Shown one piece after another: positions 1-7,120 of a stretch of 9,512 nt of DNA. The notes below the pieces were generated by a model, which saw nothing but the letters and a program-made list of their open reading frames with translations, did not search any database and was not told the DNA's origin. The translations under genes were made by a program, and so were the position numbers. Origin of the DNA: an uncultured Armatimonadota bacterium (GTDB lineage Bacteria > Armatimonadota > Fimbriimonadia > Fimbriimonadales > Fimbriimonadaceae). The DNA is taken from the NCBI GenBank assembly GCA_946478935.1, contig CAMLEL010000055.1, forward strand, positions 1 through 9,512, read 5' to 3'. How positions within the stretch are numbered: the first letter of the stretch is position 1; each line of letters opens with the position of its first letter.

Positions 1-820
1 GCAGTTCAGCCGCCGAGATTCCGAGGTCACGCACGTTCCGCGCAACCTTGCGGGCGCCGTGACGAGTCCGAGAAAACACCAAAACCGTGCCTTCGCTGGC
101 ATAAAGGACAGAGCCCAGCAGATCTGGCTTGTTCTCACGCTCCACCACATGCAGTTCCTGTGCAACCAATTCAGACGGGGTGCCCTGCGGAGCGACTTCC
201 ACGCGAATGGGATCCTTCAAATACTGGGATGCCAAGTCGAGGACTTCGCGTGCCATCGTTGCCGAGAACAACATCGTTTGCCGCTCAGTTGGGGCTTGGT
301 CCATGATCTGCCGGACTGCCGGTGCGAATCCCATGTCCAGCATTCGGTCTGCCTCATCCAGCACGACCACCTTGACGCGTTTCAAATTGGTAGTCCGCTG
401 CCAAAGGTGATCCTTTAGGCGACCTGGAGTCGCAACAATCACGTTGGGTCGCTTGCGGAGGTCACCGACCTGCCTATTCATTGGCGCGCCCCCGATCAGA
501 ACCGCCGTCCGCAGTCCAAGGCTACCGCCAACTTTCTTCAATTCTTCATCGATCTGGAGAGCAAGCTCGCGCGTCGGCGCCAAGATGAGGCCCACACCGT
601 CGGTATCCATCAACTGCTGAAGCATCGGAAGCCCGAATGCCAGCGTCTTGCCGGTGCCGGTCTGGGCAATCCCGATGACGTCGCGGCCACTCAAAACATG
701 GGGAATCGCCTCCGATTGGATCGGAGTCGGAATAGTAAAGCCAAGCGTATCGAGCTGCCGCAAAATCGGGGCAGCCAGGTTGAGGCAGGCAAAATGAAGA
801 TTGGATTTGGATGTGGACAT
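1..820 (-). CDS. DEAD-box ATP-dependent RNA helicase (RhlE/DeaD-like), C-terminus cut by window edge
   Basis: This protein unwinds short RNA duplexes using ATP and acts in the cytoplasm in ribosome assembly, RNA decay or cold adaptation. Translation from the ATG at 818-820 gives 273 residues with no stop before the window edge. Motifs appear in canonical order: Q-motif (F10, PTPIQ 31-35), motif I AQTGTGKT 52-59, Ia APTRELA 81-87, Ib TPGRL 131-135, motif II DEAD 155-158, motif III SAT 186-188. The start of the second RecA domain follows, with VLVFSRTR near 246-253. Family members run about 370-450 residues, so roughly the last 100-170 are missing. The ATG is chosen because the Q-motif begins 10 residues later, as usual. 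There is no Shine-Dalgarno sequence; a hairpin followed by a T-run sits directly before the ATG. Assignment to the DEAD-box family is certain; the subfamily is not. Confidence 0.96.
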   Translation of the reverse strand, partial: MSTSKSNLHFACLNLAAPILRQLDTLGFTIPTPIQSEAIPHVLSGRDVIGIAQTGTGKTLAFGLPMLQQLMDTDGVGLILAPTRELALQIDEELKKVGGSLGLRTAVLIGGAPMNRQVGDLRKRPNVIVATPGRLKDHLWQRTTNLKRVKVVVLDEADRMLDMGFAPAVRQIMDQAPTERQTMLFSATMAREVLDLASQYLKDPIRVEVAPQGTPSELVAQELHVVERENKPDLLGSVLYASEGTVLVFSRTRHGARKVARNVRDLGISAAEL

Positions 821-843
821 AAAAATATCCCGCGTCGCGGGAC
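821..843 (-). terminator. Terminator-like hairpin plus T-run abutting the helicase ATG
   Basis: Read on the minus strand, a 6-bp perfect stem (TCCCGC / GCGGGA, arms 842-837 and 833-828, triloop GAC) can be extended by one G-U pair. It is followed by TATTTTT (827-821), and the next base begins the helicase ATG. The shape is that of an intrinsic terminator. It could end the transcript of the upstream thioredoxin gene, or act as an attenuator or translation block for the helicase. The stem is short, so strength is uncertain. Confidence 0.6.
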
Positions 844-894
844 TCGGGTCAGTATGACAGGCCGGAGACTTTCCGCTTGCCAAAGGTCATGGGA

Positions 895-910
895 TGTCCA
901 TTTCTGGACA
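895..910. repeat. Perfect inverted repeat TGTCCA-N4-TGGACA in the helicase leader
   Basis: The arms 895-900 and 905-910 are perfectly complementary, around a 4-base centre. In a minus-strand transcript the loop reads GAAA, a GNRA tetraloop on a 6-bp stem, so it may be a stable RNA hairpin 75 bases upstream of the helicase start. As DNA it could equally be a dimeric regulator's operator. The sequence does not decide between these. Confidence 0.45.
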
Positions 911-954
911 ACAATGCTGTAAACAATGGACTCGCCTACGAATGAAGAATGCGG

Positions 955-1800
955 TTAAGGCAAGTCTGCCTTCCGTAGAATTTGGCGGGCCGTATCTTTA
1001 TACTCCTCCATCATTCCGGGCGTCGCCAGAATTTCACGGGCCATTGCCAGCATCGACTCCTTATCGTTCTTCATGCTGTGGCAAAACATGATCGAAATCT
1101 TCGCATAGCCCATGTCGTAAGGGTCCTGGGCAGTCACCACCGCTTCCTTGAATAGGGGGATGGCCCGGTCGATCCGATTCCCAATCTGGTGGATGTCGCC
1201 AATTGCGCACAGGGCTCGGGCATACCAGATGCCTCGATACCTGCCGCGTCTTGCGATCTGTAGATGACGCTCGGCACCCGCCACGTCGCTCCGCCATGCC
1301 AACAGGGCAGCCATCCAGACGTTCCCTTCGCTGTCATTGGGATTACGCCCCAATCGGGCCTTCATCGAGGGTGCTGCCCGGTAGGAAGCCACGAACCGGT
1401 CAATATCCTTCGCGAATGCTTCCGGCCCCTCATATCCCGGAATCTTTCCCTGAATCTGCTCGTTTCGGTCGACAAACAGAATCGTGGGAAATCCCAGCAG
1501 CCCAAACTTCTTGATTAGGGATTTATTGGCTTTCTCTCCGGCGTCGATCTTGAACGGCACCACTTTCCGAGATTTTGCGACTACCGTCGGGTCAGGAAAC
1601 GTCACCTTGTCCAGTTGGCGACAATAAGGGCACCACTCGGAATAGATGTAGATCATCATCAACCGATTGCTGGACTTGGCCTTTGTCAAAGCCGTCTGAT
1701 AATCGCCCACCCAAGCGACTTCCGAAGTTGGAATGGGAGACGCGTGCGCAAGTCCGCTCAAAAAGAGCGCGAAAAGGATCAACCGGTTCAATCTGAGCAT
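955..1800 (-). CDS. Exported thioredoxin-fold protein with helical (TPR-like) C-terminal region
   Basis: This is probably a periplasmic or secreted thiol-disulfide protein that reduces or oxidises substrate cysteines outside the cytoplasm. The ATG at 1798-1800 gives 281 residues beginning with a classic Sec signal: basic LRLNR, hydrophobic ILFALFLSGL, then a likely cleavage after AHA near residue 20. The thioredoxin domain covers about 28-140, with the active site WCPYC (Cys57, Cys60) and the cis-proline loop GFPT (Pro105), as in Thioredoxin_7/DsbD-gamma-like proteins. Residues about 155-275 form amphipathic helices rich in Ala and Leu that resemble degenerate TPR repeats. A longer TTG start at 1842 would place 14 residues before the signal peptide and is less likely. 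There is no clear ribosome binding site. It is divergent from corA and followed by the helicase leader. The substrate is unknown. Confidence 0.88.
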   Translation of the reverse strand: MLRLNRLILFALFLSGLAHASPIPTSEVAWVGDYQTALTKAKSSNRLMMIYIYSEWCPYCRQLDKVTFPDPTVVAKSRKVVPFKIDAGEKANKSLIKKFGLLGFPTILFVDRNEQIQGKIPGYEGPEAFAKDIDRFVASYRAAPSMKARLGRNPNDSEGNVWMAALLAWRSDVAGAERHLQIARRGRYRGIWYARALCAIGDIHQIGNRIDRAIPLFKEAVVTAQDPYDMGYAKISIMFCHSMKNDKESMLAMAREILATPGMMEEYKDTARQILRKADLP

Positions 1801-1847
1801 CAATACGGATTTTGGACTGTGAAAGTGCCCTTGCGTTCCCAAGAACC

Positions 1848-1853
1848 TATAAT
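1848..1853 (+). promoter_or_regulatory. Consensus -10 box (TATAAT) for a probably leaderless corA transcript
   Basis: A perfect TATAAT hexamer ends 6 bases before the GTG at 1860. Transcription starting the usual 6-8 bases after the -10 would begin at or next to the start codon, giving a leaderless mRNA. No good -35 box is visible 16-18 bases upstream. It lies inside the longer TTG-initiated reading frame (from 1812), which argues against that longer start. Confidence 0.55.
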
Positions 1854-1859
1854 GGTCCC

Positions 1860-2834
1860 GTGGATGCCCCGTTCACCATTCAAGGAAACGTGCTCTCAAA
1901 TGGAGCCTGCTCGAGAGTCGCGAATGAAGCGGAAGCCCTCCAAGCCTTCAACGATCCGAACCGCACTGCGTGGATACATCTTGAGTACCGCGATGCCGAA
2001 GCCATATCGAAATTCCTCCTCGATTCGCTGGGATTCCATGAACTGGCCGTCGAAGACTCTCTGAGCTACTTCGAACGCCCGACATTGCACGAGTACGATG
2101 ACCATCTTTTCCTGTCCATCGCCGAGGTGGTGAGCGTGAATGGGATGGACGAATACCGGGAAGTTGGGTTCTTCCTCACTCAGTCATCTCTGGTAACCGT
2201 TTCAGGTCACCCGAGTCCCCACATCGACCAGTGGTTTCAGCGCTGGCAACGCAATCCGGATCGCGTCGGAACCCGCCCCGCAGAAGTGATGCACGCCGTG
2301 ATCGACACCGTCGTAGACCAATACTACATAGTTGCCGATAACATGGAAGAAGCCGTCGACGACTTGGTCGATGAGATCTACCAAGGTGACAATCGCCAAC
2401 TGCGGAATCTGCTGCAGCTCAAGCGTCGGCTAATCGAAATGCGGAGGCATGTCACACCGATCCGGGACATTATGAATGGGCTGCTGCGCCGTGACCTCGA
2501 CTTGATTCCTATCGATACCCGCGTCTACTTCCAGGATGTCTATGACCACACACTCCGCCTGTCCGAACTCGCTGATATCAATCGGGAAACCCTGACCTCC
2601 GCGCTCGATGTCCACCTTTCCGCAGTTTCGAACAACCTAAACACGGTCATGAAGAAGATGACCGTCATCAGCACGGTCCTAATGAGCGGCGCTCTGATCG
2701 CGGGCATTTACGGCATGAACTTCAAGCATATGCCCGAACTCAACTGGTTCTGGGGATATCCTTTCGCGCTTCTGTTGATGGTCGCGTCCGGACTCCTGAT
2801 CATGGGGCTTTTCCGTTGGAAAAAGTGGATCTAA
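1860..2834 (+). CDS. corA: CorA-family magnesium/divalent cation transport protein
   Basis: This is an inner-membrane channel that forms pentamers and brings Mg2+ (or Co2+/Ni2+) into the cell. The GTG start gives 324 residues. The N-terminal cytoplasmic domain includes a typical FHELAVEDSL stretch (59-68) and RPTLHEYDDHLFL (73-85). A long charged helix (about 150-265) forms the gating stalk. Two membrane segments lie at about 268-285 and 301-319. The family signature YGMNF (284-288) closes the first segment, followed by the short periplasmic loop MPELNWFWGY and a basic C-terminus RWKKWI. Length fits the Thermotoga-type CorA (about 350). A TTG at 1812 would add 16 residues but lies upstream of the TATAAT box. 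It is the only plus-strand gene; its TAA overlaps the tail of the convergent permease gene. Confidence 0.95.
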   Translation: MDAPFTIQGNVLSNGACSRVANEAEALQAFNDPNRTAWIHLEYRDAEAISKFLLDSLGFHELAVEDSLSYFERPTLHEYDDHLFLSIAEVVSVNGMDEYREVGFFLTQSSLVTVSGHPSPHIDQWFQRWQRNPDRVGTRPAEVMHAVIDTVVDQYYIVADNMEEAVDDLVDEIYQGDNRQLRNLLQLKRRLIEMRRHVTPIRDIMNGLLRRDLDLIPIDTRVYFQDVYDHTLRLSELADINRETLTSALDVHLSAVSNNLNTVMKKMTVISTVLMSGALIAGIYGMNFKHMPELNWFWGYPFALLLMVASGLLIMGLFRWKKWI

Positions 2835-3718
2835 GACTTGCCCAACCCAAGTGGAACCCGCCCCTTGCCCAAGAATCCCGCCAAGGCGATTATCGTAACC
2901 ACGTATGGCAGCGCCTGCCACGCCTCAGATGGTATTTGGGCTCCCAGCACATTGGTGCCCTGAAGCTGCAGCTGAACCGCTTCAAATAGGGCAAATCCCA
3001 GACAGGCAGCAAGGGCCGGAATCGGCCGCCAACCACCCAAAATAAGAGCAGCCAGGGCAATATATCCGCGACCCGCGGTCATCTCGTTGGTGAATCTGCC
3101 GACATTACTCAGGATCATCGCCCCGGCAAGGCCTGTGAGAATGCCGGTTGCTACCAGTGCCGCAAAGCGCACTTGTAACGGACGAATGCCGACAAGTCGA
3201 GACTTGACCGGATCGTTTCCCACCGCCCACAGCCGCAGCCCACCCCGAGTCTTGGCCAGATACCACCGTATGGCAAACGGTAGGGCAAAGGCAAGAATGA
3301 GGAAAACCGAAACCTGGAACCTGCCTGCTGATCCCAAGTTCAGCATCAGCGTGGGTATGACCGGCACACTGCCCGACGATTCTCGATCTGCGAAGGCATC
3401 GAAGAGGTAGTTCGTTCCCCCGATGGCCAGGAGGTTGATCGCCATACCGCTGATGATGTGATCGACCGCATACTTTTGCGTGAGCAGCCAGTGCAAAAGC
3501 GAAAGCAGAATCGACGAACCAACCCCGCATGCCACCCCAAGGAACGGATTTTGAAAGGCGACGGCAGTTAGCCCGGTCACACAGGCTGACATTAGCATCT
3601 TGCCTTCGAGAGCCAAGTTGATCACGCCACTGCGCTCGCTGGCCAACCCGCCCAACGCGGCCAGAATTAATGGTCCGGCCACGATCAATGTACTGAGCAA
3701 AATCGAAATCAGCGTCAC
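2831..3718 (-). CDS. ABC importer permease, second subunit (NupQ/YufQ-like, BPD_transp_2)
   Basis: This is an inner-membrane subunit of a nucleoside / simple-sugar ABC importer; it pairs with the permease encoded just upstream. It has 295 residues and is almost entirely hydrophobic, with about eight to ten membrane segments. Family hallmarks are ERSGVINLALEG (28-39) near the N-terminus and the cytoplasmic coupling stretch VDHIISGMAINLLA (85-98), which faces the ATPase. The GTG start overlaps the previous gene's TGA as GTGA (3718-3715), so translation is probably coupled. It is the last gene of the operon. Its TAG (2831-2833) overlaps the corA TAA, leaving no room for a terminator between the convergent genes. 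The family assignment is firm; the substrate (nucleoside versus other) rests on family resemblance only. Confidence 0.92.
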   Translation of the reverse strand: MTLISILLSTLIVAGPLILAALGGLASERSGVINLALEGKMLMSACVTGLTAVAFQNPFLGVACGVGSSILLSLLHWLLTQKYAVDHIISGMAINLLAIGGTNYLFDAFADRESSGSVPVIPTLMLNLGSAGRFQVSVFLILAFALPFAIRWYLAKTRGGLRLWAVGNDPVKSRLVGIRPLQVRFAALVATGILTGLAGAMILSNVGRFTNEMTAGRGYIALAALILGGWRPIPALAACLGFALFEAVQLQLQGTNVLGAQIPSEAWQALPYVVTIIALAGFLGKGRVPLGLGKS

Positions 3719-4719
3719 GACTCGACCGCCTTCACCCGTCGATATCGGATCGCTGCCGCAATCACGACAAGAATTCCCAAAACGATTGTTGTGATGCCTT
3801 TGGGTACACCGAGAATCTGAAGCGCCGCGCCGCCCTTGTTCAGCATTCCAAATAGAAACGCCCCCGGCAGCAAGCCAATTGCCAAGGGACCGGCCAACAG
3901 AGCGACTCCCAATGAATCGAAGCCATAGCCCGAGGAAAGTCCCGCATAGAACCGATGTTGGTAAGCCAGCACTTGCATTGCGCCCGCTAGACCGCCAATC
4001 GCGCCCGATGCCGCCATCGCCTTCACAATCACGCGCTTGGAGTCGATTCCTGCAAGCGTCGCCGCCACAGGATTCGCACCAACCGCTCGCAGCTCAAAGC
4101 CCGCCACCGTCCGTCTTAGCCAAAAGCCAAGTCCGATCATTGCGAGCAGCCCCATGAAGAACGATGCGTTGATCGTCCAATCGCCAGTGGCAAGGACGTT
4201 GGGCATGTGTGTTGCTTCCGCCAGATTGGCCGTCGTCGTTCCCTCCTGCGTGGGGTCTTTGATCGGGCCCGCCACCAATGCGGTCGTCAGAAGCGCGGCC
4301 ACATTGTTAAGCATGATGGTGGTAATCACTTCGTGCCCGCCGCGATACGCCCGGATCCACCCCGCCGGCAACGCCCACAGAGCGCCGGCGGCAACGCCGG
4401 CAGCTGATCCGAGCAAGATGCCAGGCCATCCAGGGATTGTTAACGCCACCACCGCACAGGCACAAGCACCAACCGTAAACTGCCCTTCAACGCCAATATT
4501 GAACAAACCCGCGCGTAGGGCCAAGTACACAGCTACGCCGGCCATCAGCAACGGACTGGTTTCACGAAGCGTGTCGGAAATCGCGCGTGGAGAGCCCAAA
4601 CTGCCCTTTAGCAGGCTCGAAAGCGCCTCGATGGGCTGAGCCCCGGATACGATGACTGCAACCACCAATAGGGCGATCGCCGCCAGTATCAGGATCACGA
4701 TCGATACGAGCCTCTTCAT
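3715..4719 (-). CDS. ABC importer permease, first subunit (NupP/YufP-like, BPD_transp_2)
   Basis: This is an inner-membrane subunit of the same importer, 334 residues. An N-terminal membrane segment (about 4-25) is followed by a short external region and then about eight further hydrophobic segments. FNIGVEGQ (73-80) is the subfamily hallmark. The coupling loop RGGHEVITTIMLNNVAALL (126-144) corresponds to the region that docks on the ATPase. The hydrophilic stretch at about 151-172 (PIKDPTQEGTT) is probably an external loop. The ATG overlaps the ATPase stop as ATGA (4719-4716), and its own stop overlaps the next start. Two different permeases make this a heterodimeric importer, as in Bacillus NupPQ. 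No substrate-binding lipoprotein gene is adjacent. Confidence 0.93.
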   Translation of the reverse strand: MKRLVSIVILILAAIALLVVAVIVSGAQPIEALSSLLKGSLGSPRAISDTLRETSPLLMAGVAVYLALRAGLFNIGVEGQFTVGACACAVVALTIPGWPGILLGSAAGVAAGALWALPAGWIRAYRGGHEVITTIMLNNVAALLTTALVAGPIKDPTQEGTTTANLAEATHMPNVLATGDWTINASFFMGLLAMIGLGFWLRRTVAGFELRAVGANPVAATLAGIDSKRVIVKAMAASGAIGGLAGAMQVLAYQHRFYAGLSSGYGFDSLGVALLAGPLAIGLLPGAFLFGMLNKGGAALQILGVPKGITTIVLGILVVIAAAIRYRRVKAVES

Positions 4720-6212
4720 TCCGCCGCCACCATCAGTCGTCCAATGGCTTCACGGTCTCGTTCGTGGCCCTGGGGAGCCTCTCGCAGCTCGCCCCGATTC
4801 ATCACCACGATTCGATCGCAATGATCGATCAGTTCATCGAGGTCATAGCTCACCACCAACGCCGCCGCGCCGTGATCGCATGCCGATTGGATGCCTTCGT
4901 AAACGCTGCGGGTCGCCGCCAAATCCAAGCCCCTTGCCGGTTGATAGGCCAGTATCAGCTTCGGCTCACCGAACAGGGCCCGAGCCGCAACAAAGCGCTG
5001 TTGATTGCCACCGCTCAAACTGGAGATCGGTTGACCCAGCCCGCCATGCTTGGTTTCGAATCGAGAAGCAATTGCGACGGCCGCCTGCCCGCGCTTGGAT
5101 TCATCGACCCAAATACCTTTGGCGAACGGGGCGCTCCGATGCAGTCCAAGCCCAGCATTCTCCTCTAAGGACCATTCCTCGATTACACCTTCGTCGTGCC
5201 GATCCTCCGGGATGACGCGCATGCCTTGAGCGAGCCGTTCTCCCGAACTCAGGGAGTCCAATGCAACCTCACCTAGCAGAGCCGAACCTTCTGCTGGCCG
5301 CAACACACCTAAAATCGAGTGAACGAGTTCGCGTTGACCGCTCCCGTCCACACCCGCAACACCAACTACTTCGCCCGCATGCAGTCTCAGATCGACAGAC
5401 TTGACCGCCCGATGGCCTCTTCGGTCGAGAACGGAAAGACCTTTCAACTGCAAGACGGGAGGACCCAACGTCGGCGCATGAACGGAGGCCGACTCCAAGC
5501 TCCGCCCGACGATCAGTTCAGCCAGTTCGTGAGAATGGGTATCTGCCACCGACTTCTCAGCCACCTTTCGCCCACCCCGCAGGACAGAAACGGACTGGCA
5601 ATGGTCGAAAACCTCCGGCAGCCGGTGCGTCACCAGCAAAATCGTGTTGCCCTCGTGCGCCAGTTGCTCCAAGCTATCAAACAGGGCCTTTCCATCGGAG
5701 GGTGAAAGCATCGCGGTCGGCTCGTCCAGGATCATGATCCGGGAATTTCGCCACAGCAGCTTCAAAATCTCAAGCTTCTGGGCTCCCGCCGGACTCAACT
5801 CGGCAGCGTCTCGCTGCCAATCGAATTGGAATCCCATCTTCTCGCTCAGCGATTGCGCCCGTGCCTCGGCTCGCCGGATATCGAGCAGGGCCGAACCTTC
5901 CGCGCCCAAGATCAGGTTCTGCAGGCAGGTGAGTCCCGGAATGATCCCGTAATGTTGGCTGACCATGCCAATTCCAAGTTCGATCGCCTGAGCAGAACTT
6001 TGGATTTGAACCGGGTTCCCCTCGATTGAAATCGTCCCCGCATCCGGGCGCACGGCTCCATAAAGGACGTTCATCAGGGTCGATTTCCCCGCCCCGTTTT
6101 CTCCAACGACTGCGTGGATGGAGCCTGAAGGAACATGCAAATCCACACTGTCCAAGGCTTGAACCGCACCAAAGCGCTTGGAGATGCCGGTCATTTCGAC
6201 CGCAAGACTCAA
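4716..6212 (-). CDS. ABC importer ATP-binding protein with two cassettes (NupO/YufO-like)
   Basis: This is the cytoplasmic ATPase that powers the two permeases, 498 residues (family about 500-515). Cassette 1 has Walker A GENGAGKST (37-45), Q-loop Gln86, Walker B with catalytic Glu in ILDEP (161-165), and switch His196. Its signature is LSPAGAQ (139-145) instead of the usual (L/I)SxGxQQ. Cassette 2 has a degenerate Walker A GVDGSGQRE (288-295 region, no Lys), a canonical signature LSGGNQQ (399-405), LAYQPARGLD (421-430) without the catalytic Glu, and Tyr456 where a His would sit. A degenerate second cassette is normal for the RbsA/MglA/YufO class. The TTG start overlaps the dehydrogenase TGA as TTGA (6212-6209). 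An ATG at 6194 (Met7) is the alternative and would lose the overlap. Confidence 0.94.
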   Translation of the reverse strand: MSLAVEMTGISKRFGAVQALDSVDLHVPSGSIHAVVGENGAGKSTLMNVLYGAVRPDAGTISIEGNPVQIQSSAQAIELGIGMVSQHYGIIPGLTCLQNLILGAEGSALLDIRRAEARAQSLSEKMGFQFDWQRDAAELSPAGAQKLEILKLLWRNSRIMILDEPTAMLSPSDGKALFDSLEQLAHEGNTILLVTHRLPEVFDHCQSVSVLRGGRKVAEKSVADTHSHELAELIVGRSLESASVHAPTLGPPVLQLKGLSVLDRRGHRAVKSVDLRLHAGEVVGVAGVDGSGQRELVHSILGVLRPAEGSALLGEVALDSLSSGERLAQGMRVIPEDRHDEGVIEEWSLEENAGLGLHRSAPFAKGIWVDESKRGQAAVAIASRFETKHGGLGQPISSLSGGNQQRFVAARALFGEPKLILAYQPARGLDLAATRSVYEGIQSACDHGAAALVVSYDLDELIDHCDRIVVMNRGELREAPQGHERDREAIGRLMVAAE

Positions 6213-7081
6213 CTCGACGCGTCCATCCTCATCATGATTTCATACAGCGCCGCCGTGGTCCATTCTCCGTGCCCTTCATCTTCCAGCAGAGAGAGAAGGC
6301 GGTCAACCAACTGCGTGCCGGGAAGCGCCGCATCGATTTCCTCGGCGACCGAAAGACAGTAGCCAAAATCCTTCCTTTGATTCTTCACGCTGAATCCCGG
6401 TGACCAGTCCGACTCCAGAATCTTTGGCCCATAATTCGCAAACGCCCAACTTCCGCCAGCTCCGCTGCCGACGAGTTCGCGAATTTGAGCCACGTCCAAG
6501 CCGGCCTTTTTGGCAAAACTCAAGCTCTCGCAAAGGGCCAGCAGGGCGCCGCCAACCGCAATCTGATTCGACATTTTCGCCATCTGACCCGCGCCTGGGC
6601 CGCCCACCCGTTCGACGCGCTTGCCATATCGGGCCAGGAACGGTCGCACCTGCTCAATGGTCCCCGCATCGCCTCCGCAGAAAATCGTCAGTGTCCCGGC
6701 TTGCGCACCCATGCTGCCACCGGTTACCGGGGCATCGACGAATCGCAAGCCCTTGTCTTCCAAGTCCTTATGGAAGTTCTTCGCGCCCGTCGGCGAAATG
6801 GTCGAGTGGTCGACAAAGATCGCTCCCGGCTTGGCTCGTTGGGTCAACCCGGTCAGGCACTCTTCCACGTCTTCAGTTCGATTGACGCAAAGGAAAACGA
6901 AGTCGCATAGCTCTCCCAAGTCTGAAATCGACCCCACTGACTTAGCGCCCAGCGACTCAAGTCGTGATGACTTTCCGGGCGTCCGGTTCCAGACATACAG
7001 CGGGTTCCCCAGACCGGCGAGATGCCCGGCCATTGGCTCGCCCATCGTGCCCAAACCTACGAATCCCAGCGTCGCTGACAC
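6209..7081 (-). CDS. NAD(P)-dependent beta-hydroxyacid dehydrogenase (3-hydroxyisobutyrate dehydrogenase / tartronate semialdehyde reductase family)
   Basis: This is a cytoplasmic oxidoreductase acting on a beta-hydroxyacid or its semialdehyde. The GTG at 7081 gives 290 residues, the usual family length. The dinucleotide-binding motif GLGTMGEPMAGHL begins at residue 9. The substrate-binding DAPVTGGSMGAQAGTL is at about 116-131. The catalytic lysine is in GQMAKMSNQ (Lys about 169), with the conserved Asn three residues on. A longer GTG start at 7120 would add 13 residues (HEKPLTRG...) not typical of the family. The start at 7081 lies 7 bases after a TANNNT hexamer. Its stop overlaps the ABC ATPase start, so it is the first gene of the transporter operon. 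This suggests it handles the imported compound or a product of it. The exact substrate cannot be read from the sequence. Confidence 0.9.
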   Translation of the reverse strand: MSATLGFVGLGTMGEPMAGHLAGLGNPLYVWNRTPGKSSRLESLGAKSVGSISDLGELCDFVFLCVNRTEDVEECLTGLTQRAKPGAIFVDHSTISPTGAKNFHKDLEDKGLRFVDAPVTGGSMGAQAGTLTIFCGGDAGTIEQVRPFLARYGKRVERVGGPGAGQMAKMSNQIAVGGALLALCESLSFAKKAGLDVAQIRELVGSGAGGSWAFANYGPKILESDWSPGFSVKNQRKDFGYCLSVAEEIDAALPGTQLVDRLLSLLEDEGHGEWTTAALYEIMMRMDASS

Positions 7082-7088
7082 GCGTGCG

Positions 7089-7094
7089 AGGGTA
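7089..7094 (-). promoter_or_regulatory. Possible -10 box (TACCCT) for the dehydrogenase-ABC operon
   Basis: On the minus strand TACCCT ends 7 bases before the GTG at 7081, the same geometry as TATAAT before corA. It fits the TANNNT pattern of leaderless promoters. There is no recognisable -35 box. In sequence of this composition such a hexamer can occur by chance, so support is modest. Confidence 0.3.
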
Positions 7095-7120
7095 CCCCGG
7101 GTCAGCGGTTTTTCATGCAC

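Noticed and set aside
59..418. Open frames on the plus strand opposite the helicase
   Set aside because: The minus strand there encodes unmistakable DEAD-box motifs. The plus frames have no recognisable domain and arise from the same codon bias.
2809..2823. TTTTCC-GTT-GGAAAA hairpin as a corA or permease terminator
   Set aside because: It lies inside the corA coding sequence and spells the conserved C-terminal FRWKK. The stem is mostly A-T and no T-run follows on the plus strand.
4716..6212. Degenerate second ATPase cassette read as a decayed gene
   Set aside because: Loss of the second Walker A lysine and catalytic Glu is standard in the RbsA/MglA/YufO class, and the frame is intact.
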